Source: Anoplopoma fimbria (taxonomy: Eukaryota; Chordata; Actinopteri; Perciformes; Anoplopomatidae). Taken from it: a DNA stretch of 64,000 nt. The stretch is from contig NC_072460.1 of NCBI RefSeq assembly GCF_027596085.1, positions 4,353,512 to 4,417,511 on the forward strand. Direction: 5' to 3'. Position 1 is the first letter of the stretch. Each line of letters opens with the position of its first letter. Both the position numbers and the translations under genes were made by a program. The notes under the pieces were generated by a model. That model did no database searches. It was not told where the DNA came from and worked only from the letters and a program-made list of their open reading frames with translations. Below are positions 26,543 to 39,793 of the stretch, one piece after another.

Positions 26543-29220
26543 CTCCAGGAATGCTCTCCACTCAATTATGGAGGGTGAAAACAGCTGAACAAATAACGCA
26601 GTGATTGGAGAAACTGTGGACACACATTATATTGATAATAAGATCCTGCTTTTCGAAGGATGAAACATCGGTCTAGATAAACTTAATTACATTTCAGAAG
26701 CCAGTGAATGAAGTCAAATGTCCTAAAAGTAAAGACAAATTCCTCCTCTCCTCCTGTGACATGTGTCTTGTTTTGTGAGGACACATGGTGGAGAAGCTTA
26801 CCTGCCTCATTCTTCTTGCAGGAGCCTGCAGAGCAGAGCCAGGTCGTCAGGGGGATGCGGTCCACCTGGACTAAATTGGGTTAGGTGTGATCAGAGTAGA
26901 TATTTGTTGCAACATCCTATTTTCATTTTGACTTTTACCTCCTTTTGTCATATACTTACTAATAACAAATGGCTGGTTTAGCCAGGTGCCCATCCATTTG
27001 ATGTCATAATTTCATTCGCTGACACATTATATTTCTTTTGTTTCACCTGATCCACGTACTCGCTGGTTGCCTGGCAACCTGACAGCAACACAGGCGTCTC
27101 CTCCGTTTCCCTTCATTATGCAAAGCTAAGCTAGCCCGCTAATTGCTCGAGCTATTGGACAGACATATGTAAGTGGTATCTGTCTTCTCATCTAACTCTT
27201 TCCAGAGTAGTCGAACAATTCCTCTAATGTGTAATCATCTTCATCATCCTCGTCATCATTAGACGGAGTCAGCTCAGTTGTTTTTCTGGTCTTGTCTGGT
27301 CTTTTTACAAAACGTGTCTCTTAGACTGAGTTTCTGCCATTTGGTGCACTGGACAATCTTACATTTAGTAAGAAGTAAAAAATATATATTAAATTATTTT
27401 AAAAATCAAAGACAAACATCAGACATTAATCGTATTGTCAGTAAAATAAATTGTCATTAATAAGCCCTTAAATCAGCAGTAATTAATCCCTCACACTGTG
27501 CTTATTATGCCCTAATAATACCATGCACAGTCTTTCATGCGCTCTGATAGCTCTGTGTCTTCATTCTAGGTTGTTCCATTCTACGTTCTCCCGGTTTCTG
27601 GTTCCAATCACCCGTTGCAGCCTTCACACAACCACTTTGTATATCAAACAGATTTCAAACCGTGTTTTGAATATGAATTTCTCCTGCAAACACATGCAAA
27701 TGCAGCCTCCTTTTTAAGTAGTTTTAATTTGTGTGAACACCAGCATGAGCGTTCTTGTGCCGCATAAAGTTGTTTATATTTGTTCGAGTGCACATTTGTC
27801 TCATTAGTCAAAAGGGACAGAAGCTTTGCTAAGAACCCAGCTGCACCCAAGTGACTGGCTGAGTGATGAAAGCTGTGGTCGGTGCTGACGTGGACGCAAC
27901 ATACAGGCAGCTTACTATAGAAAAGTGAGCAAGAGCAGGCATCGTATCAGCAATCCGTGCTTGGCAATACTTGGCTTCACATTTAAACTGCAGTTTTCCC
28001 AGACAGGGAAGTCACTGCATCACACTTCTCCCTAAGTCCACCACATGTCTCCGCTCTGCATCATACTAACATCTGCTGATGTCAACGTCCCCTTTTTTTT
28101 GTTGTTTCCAACGAAATTTCAATTCACAGTTTTCACACATCAGCCCACGCAATTATGAGTGGTAATTACAGGACAAAGCTGAGCGAAACGGGAAATGATC
28201 ATTTCAGTGCAAATGACGATACATGGCTGTTTCATCTTCACACTTTCAGGATCATATGTTCATTTAGGATCAAAATATGATACTTAAAAAGTAAGAACGT
28301 ATGCAATAGATGTTGACCGGTCCCTAGAACATTTTGTATATAGACATACACATCATGTACCCTACCACCAGATATAAATCATGACCATTTTGCGTGTTTT
28401 AAAGGGGTATTAGTAATATTTAATATGGCCTGAAAATGCCAGGCCATCTGAGATCATCTTGATCACTATTATGATTTTTAATTTTTTGCTGGGGTTGTTT
28501 TTTTAAATGGTCTTCCAGAACCACAGAAGATACTATACAACAGTTGTCCGAGGCTGAGTACTCCTCATGACCTACTGACTGCAGAGTGTAATATTAAAAA
28601 TGAGCAGTAAAAGTTTCTAAATATAAAAGCCCCATAAACGAGCCTGAAAGTCATGTGCATACTGAATGAACCCTTTCTATCTTTCAGCTGCATGTTGCTG
28701 TAAGGGTGGATTTCATAGTGCATGTGTATTTTTGTAGCCATGCATGCACAAAGCACAATAAAAAGAGTTATGGTTGTTCCTTTTCAACAAATGACAAGAA
28801 GTTAAAGACATGAACTAAAGGGGAATAAGATCAGGGATCAGTAATATTCAATGTGATGTTTTTTGTGCAGAAAAATTGCATAAATCAGTGTTACATTTTT
28901 TGCAAAATTTAGAAAACATGGAAAACTCTTTGATAAAAATCTCTTCTGTTGTGTTGACAGCTCATTGCAAGACAAGCTTCCATACTCATTCACTGCCTTT
29001 CAGTGAAGAAAAGGAGCTCAAGGGTCACTGGTTTTGCAGGGGAGAATTTCCATTGTATCGATGACAGTTGCTGGATAAAGGCCAACATCAGCCAAGGGAG
29101 ACATTATAAATACTTCCGCAGCTAAGCTGCAGTAAAAACCCGGGTGAACAAAACAATTCACTCGCCCACCATCCCACTCCATGCAATCTGAGCAGGTCGC
29201 CCACCCTGCAGAGGAACCGT
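26540..29220. other. Non-coding stretch, no gene seen
   Basis: This is A+T-rich sequence. Apart from the palindromic X-box-like motif at 27065-27079, nothing stands out. Confidence 0.5.
27065..27079. promoter_or_regulatory. Palindromic X-box/EF-C-like (RFX) motif
   Basis: GGTTGCCTGGCAACC is a perfect 7-1-7 inverted repeat built from the RFX half-site GTTGCC/GGCAAC. RFX factors bind such sites with a spacer of 1-3 bp. Evidence is at motif level only. Confidence 0.4.
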
Positions 29221-30434
29221 TTCCATGAATGCAGCAGCAGCAGCAGCAGCGGTAGTAGTAGTAAGGAGATTGCTGTAGCAGACAGCATGTTAAACACAGG
29301 TCAAACCAAGAAGTCAGAGCGGAGGAGGATTTTTTTTTCCTATTCCAAAATTCCTCCCAACCCACACACACATCCTACAGTGACAGCCATCGAGTTCAGC
29401 TGACCGGGGGTAAAAAACAGCATTAGGGAAAGTGCAGAAGAAGTAATGAAAGGGATGACATGGATGAATACACCCCTCTGAGTAGATACATACAGGGGCA
29501 GAAAGAGGAGATAAGTGGAAGAGGAGACAGGAAGTCATTTGTTTGATCGGTTAAAAAAGTTTGTAAGTATTTATGTCATGTTTTGTTGCTAATTGTTCTG
29601 AGAAATTAACGACTGCCTTTTGTATTGTGTCTAAAACAAGACCCAAATTGTTGTTTTCACATGATCTGCAGAATGGAAAGAGAGGAATGAAAAAAATACA
29701 AAGGAATAAATGAGTGATGATCTCTCCCGTCCCGTCCCAGCAGTGAGCGAGCGGGACCCTCTGGAGGCCGCTCACCAATCCTTAATTCCATTTCCCAAAA
29801 AAGACTCTCCTATTTTTACCCTGCGCCGCGATGATCCCCAGAGGGAAAGCACCCGCTCCGGGCCGTTTGGTTTTTTTTCCCCCGCAGATATGTCGTCCCT
29901 CAAGAAAACCCAAAATAAACATGCGGAAAAAAAAACCACGAGTTTAAATTTGGCTGCTTGTGCGGAAAAGCTCGGAGTCTCAGTGATTGCGCTCTCACAT
30001 ACTTCTTTAAAAAAAAAAAGAGAGAAAAAAGGCGAAAGATAGCTCAGAGGCAGGGAGTCGGAGATGAGGGGAACAAACACAGGAATGGAGAAAGTTGGGA
30101 ACAGATGGATGACATAAAAAGGAAAACAGGGGCTGATGGGGGAATGCGAGGACTCCTGTCAAAAGTTTGCAACACAAGTCAACACTGTAAACACATCCAG
30201 GATGAAGACTGGAAAAGTCTACTTAGGACTGCAATATAAAAATAATAAACAGTAATATACTAATGAGGCTGAAACAACTGAATGTCACATGAAGCATGCT
30301 CTAAATGTCTTGATATTGATTAAAAATAAGATAAGAAGGAAAATACTTTAAATAAAGCAAAAAAAACAGTAACTGCCTTCATACCAAACTAAAAATAAGC
30401 CCTGCTGCAGTATTTTTCTGAATTCCTGTTGATA

Positions 30435-30447
30435 CGACCTCTGACCT
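30435..30447 (-). promoter_or_regulatory. DR1-like nuclear-receptor motif (motif level)
   Basis: The minus strand reads AGGTCAGAGGTCG, with one deviation from the DR1 consensus in the second half-site. It has the same spacing as the motif at 24536-24548. Confidence 0.25.
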
Positions 30448-32361
30448 TCTGTATGCAAGAAATCAACCTTGCGTTTTAACACAATGACACACATATCAAC
30501 AGCTTGGTTGAATTTGGGATTTAACAATGTTGATGGCAAACAAAAAAGCTTAGACAACAGAAGTAAGATGGTGTGAGAGTATAAGGGTGGAAGCACTTCG
30601 CTGAGGGGGGAAAAAAAGGGGGAAAAAAGGGAAAAACAACATTTGGTAAGTAAGAAAAGATGTTTACTGTATGGGATGAATCCCTCCATTTTGTCAGCTC
30701 CACCCAAAACTTGAACTTCTCTTCCAGGACAAGAGAGCACACTGCAGCTTAATGCCAGACGAGGAAAACTGCAGAGGAATAAAGTGGAAATGTACGGTTT
30801 TACACAATATCAAGCTTAAATACACCAATAAGCCAAAGTTGATTCTGCATGAGGAAGTATTTTTTTTCTTTTTAGATTCGACTCCAGAAGAGGAGGAACA
30901 TACTGTAACAATCCATGTGGATAGTCATCATCATTTTCAGTCAAACATTACTTTGCTATTATGTCTTAAGAACTTCTCAGAAACTATCCAGGACCCCTGA
31001 GGGACTCTGGGTTCATGTTTGGGATAGATAGATAAAGACAAAAGCAAGAGGATGATCTGCTGGAGTGACTCAGCTGCCTTTTTTAATGATTGGTGTTTTG
31101 TAGACACATCAAGTGTTAAGATCAGGGAGGATGAGATATGCACTCACATTGTTTACGCTGCTTATCACTGTAAGAACAGCTCCGACTGGTCTCGGTACTC
31201 CCTTTTCTGTTTTTATGGCTACAGCTGGACCAACACATCATCAGATCATTTGGTTTCTCAACTGACTTTAACTCCCTTTGTGATTCTTGGGATGAAGCTA
31301 GAAGACCATCATGTGATGAAATGTATAACGAAAATGATGTGATGAATCAAATCACAATAAAAGCTCTGAAATATGCCAGCAGAAGTAAAACGATATAAAA
31401 ATGTAGCTATTTTGCATAGCTAGGTAGCTTAATGCTAGCCTTACATAACTCTGAATATCTTAGTTGAAGTTAATATAAGGGAACTTTTAACTAGTTATGA
31501 AACTGTCTCAATGTAATACCGATGAGTCTAATTGACATACTTAAGTTGTCAGCTGTTCTGATTCCCTGCAAAATCAGACAAAGGGATTTACGGCAAGCAG
31601 GTTCACCAGAAAATCCTCCTCCAGTAGAGACCAGCCCATCACGGGCAAACCAAGATTTGGCTTCGCTGCCGCCGAGAGGCCGCTAGAAGCCAACATCAGC
31701 ACCACCCCGCTGGAGACCCAGGCCGTAATGCTGAGACCGCTAGAGGAAAGGGAGGCACATGATGAACCAAAACCAGGACTGCGTGAGGCAAACTGTCAGA
31801 CCCTGCTGAAATAAAATACAAGGTTTTATAGAGGGACTCTGATGCTCGAAAACAGTACCGCGTTTGTCCACAGGGGCTGCCAAAATCAAGACAAAATGAA
31901 AGTTATTTGTAGTAGATCTAACATAGACCGACAGAATTGAAAGATAGGAGTCACTTGAATCGGACCCGGAAGTCTTTCTACTTTCTGCACATGCACCTAA
32001 GTGTTTCTCCCACTGGCTCCGCCCACACGTTCCATCTCATCCCACAGACTTTACATTTGGGTGATAACATTGCGTTTCCAGTTACTAGGAACATTTTTGA
32101 AATATGAAACTTCCATGGATTCAAAATTCATTATATGAAGACTAATAAATGACCTTGTTTGCAACCTAAGATGTCCTGCTTTCGGTTTCACAGACATCTG
32201 TGTCATTTATAACAGGGGTTAATGGGAAAATAATAATTCGGGGTGCAGGGATTTTCTTTTTTTGCAATACAGAAAGTGACCACAGGGACAAATTAACAGG
32301 ACAAATCATGTTTTGTCCATCAGCTTGGTATGATTGGCTGCTATAAACACATTAGCCATGA

Positions 32362-32406
32362 TTATTGGCCACAGTTGCTATGGTTTATTGGCCACAGTTG
32401 CTATGG
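32362..32406. repeat. 23-bp tandem duplication
   Basis: The unit ttattggccacagttgcta plus tggt occurs twice in direct succession (32362-32384, 32385-32406), with identity up to the last base. Confidence 0.95.
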
Positions 32407-33200
32407 GAGAAGCCAACCAGAGATGGGAATCAGAGCGGTAGACAATTCAATCTCGGTGGCTGAAAGTATAATAATCTTCAACTTGCTCCTGGCGGTGCAC
32501 ATAACAAAATACTTGCTGAAATGCATCACGGGAATCATTAGCCTCACTTATTTAAGCGTTTATGTCAACACGATGACTCAACCGCGAGTGTTTCCTTTCT
32601 GTCTAAGCCATAAAAGTGCTCTAACTGTGATTACATAACTCTATTTAAGGGGAAAATGAATCAGTATTTTACTTACTGTAACCAGGGAAACCCAAAATAT
32701 CTCCTCCGACTTTCTTACTCTATGTTGCAGGACTTGTGGCTACCAGTGGGAGTTTTCACTATCAGTCTAAATTTGTGCGTTCTAGACATCTGTCTGGACA
32801 TGGCTCTCTCACCCCTTCAAAACTTTTGAGTGATCAGACGTGTTGTCATAACTCCCATACTATAATATCTCCACCTGCTGCTGTGTGTCACTGCGTTTGC
32901 CATAGTTTTGCTTCACTTCTTCTGTTACCCCGGTTATTAGGACTTGACTCTGACCTAATTCGTTTGGCCTTTTCCTTAAGTGTCAGATTTATTTTAACCA
33001 AGTGGTTTTTGTTTTCATTGTTACTGGAGGAGGTGGAGGAGGAGAAGGAGAAGGAGGAGGAGGAGGAGCAGAGGAGGAGGAGTGCCTGGGGTTTGGTCGT
33101 GGTCCCTTGCGGTAATACTTAATAACAAACATTAAAAATACCACAGAAATCCTCCACCGCATTCCCACGCTCCGACTGGCCAGAACACATAAGCATGTAA

Positions 33201-33201
<1 letters not shown>

Positions 33202-33234
<33 letters not shown>
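33202..33234. repeat. (CA)16 microsatellite
   Basis: A pure run, the first of five CA/GT arrays within 1 kb. Confidence 0.95.
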
Positions 33235-33236
<2 letters not shown>

Positions 33237-33422
33237 ATAGATATATGTACCCCGTATACATACCGATGAGACTCTCTATCTGTCTCACTTGCATTGCAAG
33301 AAGTCTGCACACACAGATGCATGTATTCACACACCCATGCTAAAATAAAAACACTTGTAGGGTCACGCAAGCCTCCACAGACACAGAGAGGCACACCCAC
33401 ACACTGACAAACAAAGCAGAAA

Positions 33423-33532
<110 letters not shown>

Positions 33533-33647
33533 GACATTTATAGCGAAAAGCTGCACAACAGAAAACTCTTCGTGAAACTGTCAAACACAGCTACACAAAC
33601 AACCAAAACATAAACCATTCGACACACTGGCTAAAGTCATGATGCAT

Positions 33648-33760
<113 letters not shown>

Positions 33761-33840
33761 GAAGGAACAGGGACAGAGGAGTGGTGACAGAGGGCTGTCC
33801 CAGTGAGAGAAACTCAAATAATAATTTCTTCGAAGAAGAA

Positions 33841-33842
<2 letters not shown>

Positions 33843-33922
<80 letters not shown>
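33843..33922. repeat. Compound (GT)14-(GA)22 microsatellite
   Basis: GT units from 33843 to 33871 switch through GAGAAAAA to GA units from 33878 to 33922. Confidence 0.96.
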
Positions 33923-33923
<1 letters not shown>

Positions 33924-34035
33924 TTGGGTTCACCACTCCACTCCCTTGCTCCTTTTGGTTTTCATGATCATAACCCCATCGATGATTATCACCTATTAAA
34001 CTACTATTTACTGTTATTATCAGTACCCCGACTCA

Positions 34036-34038
<3 letters not shown>

Positions 34039-34128
<90 letters not shown>
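34039..34128. repeat. (GT)45 microsatellite
   Basis: An uninterrupted run, the last of the cluster. Confidence 0.98.
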
Positions 34129-34129
<1 letters not shown>

Positions 34130-34130
<1 letters not shown>

Positions 34131-36150
34131 CGTCATGTCGCCAGTGGCTTTCTGACCTCGTCTCGAGGTTTGGCGATCGCTGCCAGAGATTCCTTTCCAT
34201 CCCTCCCCTCCATGTTTCACATGTGCGTCAGCAGCGTTACCGCAGCCTCTCTCGTCCTCCCTTCCTCCCCCTCTCTCTCTCTGTAACCCCATGATCTCCT
34301 TGTTTTAAATGCCCCACCCTCTTGTTTTTTGGCCCGACACCTCCGTCCTCTTTTACAGTCTCTCTCTATCTGGCTTTTATTGATCCCCTACTTATTTTCT
34401 CCCTCTTCCATGTCCCCCGAACTTCCAGTTTCCTATTCTTAACATTTTACTAAAGCTCTTATTCGGATTGACTTCCAATGAGTTCATATGTGGAGCAATT
34501 CTCAACAAGCGTGTACAAAAAAAGAAATCAAACAACATGTCTAAGAGTCTAAGAGAGACATGAAAGAGCTGGTAGAGACCAAAACAGAGAAAAAAGAAAG
34601 ATGACCATAAAATACAAGTCCAAGTGAATGCTAATGTTGTTTCATGACCGCTAACACCACAACTCGCTTTAGAGTATTGATAACATGTCAATTCTCTAAA
34701 TTGAAACTATTAATAGGTAATGGAAGTTCGGGAAATTTCTGAATCACCGAGACTTGTTGCACCACATTTCTTTGCCGCTGTGGATAGAGATTAATGTTTA
34801 CGCTAAGTTCCACTAAAAAAGCAGCAGCACCTGCGGCAGACAACCACTAACATCTGCTAAGCTGGTTATACTTGTAGTTAGAATCCACCAGAGACATAGA
34901 AAGGCTATCTTCTATTTGCAAACATCCAAGGAGGTTTTGATCATTATTAACATGCACAGCGCTCTGCCTCCGTTTCACAGCTTCAGTGAATGGCCTGTTT
35001 GAAACCACACCAGCAGAGCAACATGAGGAATGAGAGCAGACAAGCGGGACTCCTGAGTGTAGCGAGGAGTGTGCGAGAAGCAGGGCGGTCGCTGTTCTGT
35101 TACACTACGTTACATTTATTGTGAAAAGATGGCAGGCTGTTTGAGTACGAGCCTGATTAACTGTGAGAAACAGGAGGCATAAATATAAATGCGATATTGA
35201 AGACTCGACTCCTTCGCCATTTGTCTGCCCGTGACAGCTGTGGATGTCGGACGCTTGGCTGGAGAAACAAGAACCTTATTCATTAAAGCACTCCTCCTCC
35301 ACTGGGAAAAGCTGCACATCACTGGGAAATGGTGATGTGAAGACGAGAGTAGTAAGAAACTCTAGAGCTGACTCCATTCTGGGGTTGGACAATTCTGCGC
35401 ACACCGTTCTGGTGCCAGAAATACCAAATGTGCAACAAATGTATATCAATCCACTGCAGAAAATAGTCCCCCCCCAAAAATATTAACTCCTGTTTGAGTG
35501 ATGTTTGCTAAACACTAAAGTGAGCAGCTGTTTAAGAAATATATTGATCCTTTAAAATATATATATATTTACTATATATATATTAATAATATAATATATT
35601 ACTATATATTTGGGAGATGATTTTAGAGATTGTATAATGTCTTTATTGGGATCTAGTGGGGCTGAGGGCCACAGACTTCCAAAGACTTTCTTCATGGGGT
35701 TTGTTGACAGTTGAGAAACATTTTGAATCACTCCAGCCTTATCCTTTAACTTATAACCTGGTTATTAGCTCATTTCTGAATTCAGAGAATATATATTGCC
35801 TCCACACAGCTCTCAACATGGAGACGGCTGAGCCGGTGGCTAGCAGCTAACGGTTCTGATAGCCCAAACAGTGCAAACAACAGCAACAGTTCTGATAAAG
35901 CTAAAGGTGTGATATTGGGAGTGGGGGGACCGGATGGTGGGTGCTACAATTCCGTGATGACGGTGGGTTCGATACGTCGTTGTCAGCGGTAACCATATGA
36001 TGGCAGTGCAGAGCGGCGGCCATTAGCCAGCCTGTTGAGCACGACAGCCGGGCTACATAAACAGAGCACAGGGATCAGATTACACCACACAGGTAGACAT
36101 AACTCCACAATATATCCATCCGTGGTCCCTAGGTGCTCATCCAATTCAGG
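34130..36150. other. Non-coding stretch, no gene seen
   Basis: This is pyrimidine-rich at first (34195-34420), then A+T-rich with a TA-rich block at 35555-35611. No gene is recognised. Confidence 0.5.
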
Positions 36151-36154
36151 GTTT

Positions 36155-36255
36155 TACGCACGCCCTGGACGGGTCGCCTGATTATCGCAGGGCACATAGA
36201 GACGGACAACCATTTATGCTCACATTCACACCAACGGGTCATCAATCAACCTCCC
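36155..36255. repeat. Ubiquitous teleost dispersed repeat
   Basis: cgccctggacgggtcgcctg, then attatcgcagggcacataga, gacggacaaccatttatgct and cacattcacaccaacgggtc follow the very common fish repeat (ctggac.ggtcgcc...gcagggc.cacatagagac.gacaaccat...cacattcacacc). It is a partial copy. The class is not assigned. Confidence 0.75.
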
Positions 36256-36259
36256 CTCC

Positions 36260-38400
36260 ACTATTTATTGACATCAAATAGTTGTTTGCTGCTATATTAA
36301 TGCTCATAATCCTGTATATAGAACCTTTAAGTAACTTGTTGGATGTCAGTGGATAGTTTTAGTGTCCCACAGGGTTCCAGAGGCTTTTCAGTCCTGAAAA
36401 AGAGATTCTGGAGGAAATGTGGTGGTTTGGAATAAAAAAAGAAAATAAAAAAAGGTCAAATCTAAAGATCCTGAATCTCAGGATAATATATCAATGACAT
36501 TCAAAAACCAACATGTGTAACCACTTTTGGGTTAAGGGTGGGTTTCTAAAAATGCCAGAACTTCTACAGTAATTGGTGGAAAAAATCAGCACAAGAGAGC
36601 GATCATCAAGTCCTGATTTGTTGCATTGTTGCGACACACTGTAAGATCAACGTCAGAGACAGATTCCCGACACCGCTGCGTGCAGTAATTATGCAGGAAT
36701 GTGAATGTAGAAACACTTCAGGAGGTGTGGCTTTCTGTCTCATCCATGACTGTACAACTCCCTTTATACGAGCCACAAAAAAGCCGGTGAGATAATAAGT
36801 CAATCAGCAGGCTGCAGCGTGAGCCATTAGCATCTGGTTGGCGGTCAGAGGAGAACTTAATATGGGAGAAGCAGTTATTGTGAAAACCACAATGAGTGCA
36901 ATATAGTGAAAGTGTTGATGGCGGCTTTGCTGTTGTTTATGTCAAGCCTGAGAACACAGTCATCCAACCATGAGGTGCTGGGTCGTTAACATAAACAAGA
37001 GGAACATATTCACTAAACAGAGCAGTCTAAACCTCATGTTTGTCACAGGAATGGTCAAATTTATAAAAATCCTGTTGGCCATTTCACCTCTCTCCATCCT
37101 CTCCTCTGAATCCCCCACCCCTTGTTTGTCTGTCTGTCTTTCCATGAAGTCCACAGATCACCATGTGAGGCGTCTCCTTCAGGGTCACATGGGAGGAAAT
37201 GGTCCTAATGATGTTTGGATGACTCTCATCACAGACAGGCCAAGCAGTCCGTCATCCTCCAGCTCAGCAGACCCGGGTCATGTAGCGGTTTGTAAAAAAT
37301 AACCCTCAAGCGCTCGTTTCATCCTGCCTGAAGCACCGGTCTGGGTGGGGTTTTGTCACAACACAGGCAAACTAGAAAAAGTGTCCGATTTGTCTGCAAT
37401 CAAAGAGAGGTCTTAAATGATTATTACAATTTCAGACGTCTCAGCTTTCCAGCTCTTGTTGAATTATTGTTGTGTTAAACTCGATCTATCTTGGAGTGTA
37501 CGTCATGTCCTTTTATCATGCTGCAGCTGCTGTCAAGAGATAAAACCAAACATCAGGAGTAAAGTGAATGTAACAGATCTCATAAACAAAGAATGTGGCT
37601 TTGTCTGTTGGTTGTTGGTGAAACAGTGGTTTGTACACTACTACGGGACAGGAAACACTGTCAGTAAACCCTAATAATACATTTGGCAGAAAATAATAGA
37701 ATGTTTGTCAAAAACACATCTATGTTTTTGCTGTTAAATCTCAAATACTCTACCAATGGATGAGCAAAGAAAAAAACAAGTTGCATCAGTCCTGCATACT
37801 TTGATGGATTGTTAGCGGCCTGATGTGGTTTAAGTTCGTTTTACAAGAAATAAAATACTATAATTTGAGCAAAAACATAAAAAAAAACAGAACTCTATAT
37901 GTTTTTGTTTCCTTCTCATCGTCTTAATCATCTTGAGATATCTAACACTAACAGTGTTTGAGATTACTCAAGGAGAAAGTTAAAGAGCTGCTGGATTCAG
38001 AATAATGAGAAAAGTAGGAATATTTAGCTGCCTGAGGAGGAGCAGAATCCTGATGCCTTCCTGCCATTAAGTGTCTCTATTAGTGCACATTTTTAGGGAA
38101 TTCAATTGGCTCACTATTCTGCCCTTTATATTATATTATATACTCAGCTAAACTATTTTATTACTTTCTGCCAAATGGCATATAATATAACACTTTTGTT
38201 ATCGTCAAATATGACCCACGTGTTGCTGGAAATTTTGAAAATACAGTTGACATATTGAAAAATATAATATCCTTTTTTTTTTTTGGTTTGTGAGTGTAAA
38301 GCAACCATGAGAAATATGAAGAACTCTCTCTCTCTCACACACTCAAAAACAAACACAGACTTATTCTAAAAGCCGATCAGCTGCTGATGACTACAGAGGT
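36260..38400. other. Non-coding stretch, no gene seen
   Basis: This is A+T-rich sequence. The open frames at 36970-37302 and 37417-37674 show no domain. Confidence 0.5.
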
Positions 38401-38406
38401 ACTTTA

Positions 38407-38420
38407 GCGCCACCTGCTGA
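38407..38420 (-). promoter_or_regulatory. Strong CTCF-like site (motif level)
   Basis: The minus strand reads TCAGCAGGTGGCGC followed by TA. It fits the CTCF core CCASYAGRKGGCRS at 13 of 14 positions. This site is not inside a recognised repeat. Confidence 0.45.
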
Positions 38421-38689
38421 AAACTTAAAAGAAGAGAAACAGGAACATGAGGGACGTTTTGCATCATTATGTACAGCTGTTTTATTTGTGATTTCCCCAA
38501 ACATTATCAGTATTTTACTACATACAATGCATGTAATCAAAGTACAATGGATAAACTTCAAAGACAAGAAGAGCAAAAAGAAAATAGCAACACAAAAAAA
38601 AAAAAAAAAAAAGCAGGCGGTGATTTTGACCACAAAGATAGACGCTGGTTAAGGTACTGTATGTATTACACTAGTTATTTTATCTGACG

Positions 38690-38732
38690 GGCTGTTGATG
38701 ATGCCATCAACAGCCGGCGATGCCATGGCAAC
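38690..38732. promoter_or_regulatory. 11-bp inverted repeat next to an RFX X-box-like motif
   Basis: GGCTGTTGATG (38690-38700), a 4-base loop, and CATCAACAGCC (38705-38715) form a perfect hairpin. Immediately after it, GATGCCATGGCAAC (38719-38732) differs by one base from the RFX palindrome GTTGCCATGGCAAC. Confidence 0.4.
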
Positions 38733-38734
38733 GG

Positions 38735-39651
38735 TAAATGTTAAAAAGACAAGTTTCTGCTAGAAGCACTGAGGTCTGGTGAGTTTTACTGCATGGTGAT
38801 GTGCATGAGTGAAGGTAAAGGTACTTATTTCGGGACTCGGCTGAGAACAAACTACAATTTAATTTTTCTCTTTTGTTTTCCTAATGATGACAATAGTTCA
38901 TGCTGTGGGAGGTCACAACCTGCTGAACATTCTTTAGAAAAATTAAAGATTTTAAATTAATCAAATTAAATAATCAATAATAAGGACTCGGTTACACAAC
39001 AAATACGATTTTTACTGAACATTTAATTCATCTTTTCTAACTTTATAAGAGCCAACTGTCACTGACAAATCAGCCAAGGGGAATAAATTAAGAGTACTGA
39101 ATGAAACAAAAGAAAATCCAGAAGAAAAACACCGGACATGAACCTCCCACGAGCAAGCAACTGTTCTGACTCATAAAACCGATACAAGCATTGTAGCAAC
39201 TAGCAAATGTGTGGATATGAAGAGAGCAAAGAATCTGTTACTGAACTAAATGAAACGGTCCGGATACAGAGACAGATCGTCCTGTCATCTGGTTTTAAAC
39301 CCCTGATATTGTCCCAAAATAAGGCTGTGGGTTCTAGGCACACCAAGGTACAACTGAGCTGAGCAATATGTGCATTTATGTTTTTGTTTTTTTCCCTCAA
39401 AATACACAAAACTTTCTATATGTACTGATGAATTAATGTTCCATGTTTGTTCTAACCACCTGGCTAGACCAGGACTTTGCTATAAGGATTAGAGTTAGTT
39501 TTTTTTTTTTCAAAGAAGAAAAACAAAAAATGATGACAACAAACCGTTTTTAGACGTCACACGTTTTGCAGAGCATTTAGAGACAAAAACACAAGTGCAT
39601 CATTGGCAAAAATCTGCTGGTGAAGGATAAATAAGTGCACACAAATGTGCA

Positions 39652-39700
<49 letters not shown>

Positions 39701-39762
39701 CTGTGTCTGTCTTATTTTCGATTGCAGTTAGTGCATGTTGGCCTATGGGTGCAGCTGTTTAA

Positions 39763-39793
<31 letters not shown>

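Larger units (their letters stand above)
29221..33200. other. Non-coding stretch, no gene recognised
   Basis: The stretch includes a short (GCA)n/(GTA)n run (29230-29262), a G+C-richer segment at 29720-29890, and a GGA-rich run at 33025-33083. The segment 31570-31815 is G+C-richer with a 35-codon open stretch ending in TAA. It resembles coding DNA in composition but matches nothing I know and has no splice borders I would trust. Confidence 0.45.

Noticed and set aside
29710..30042. 110-codon plus-strand open frame in a G+C-richer patch
   Set aside because: It has no recognisable domain, ends in a Lys-rich run from poly-A, and has no convincing splice sites.
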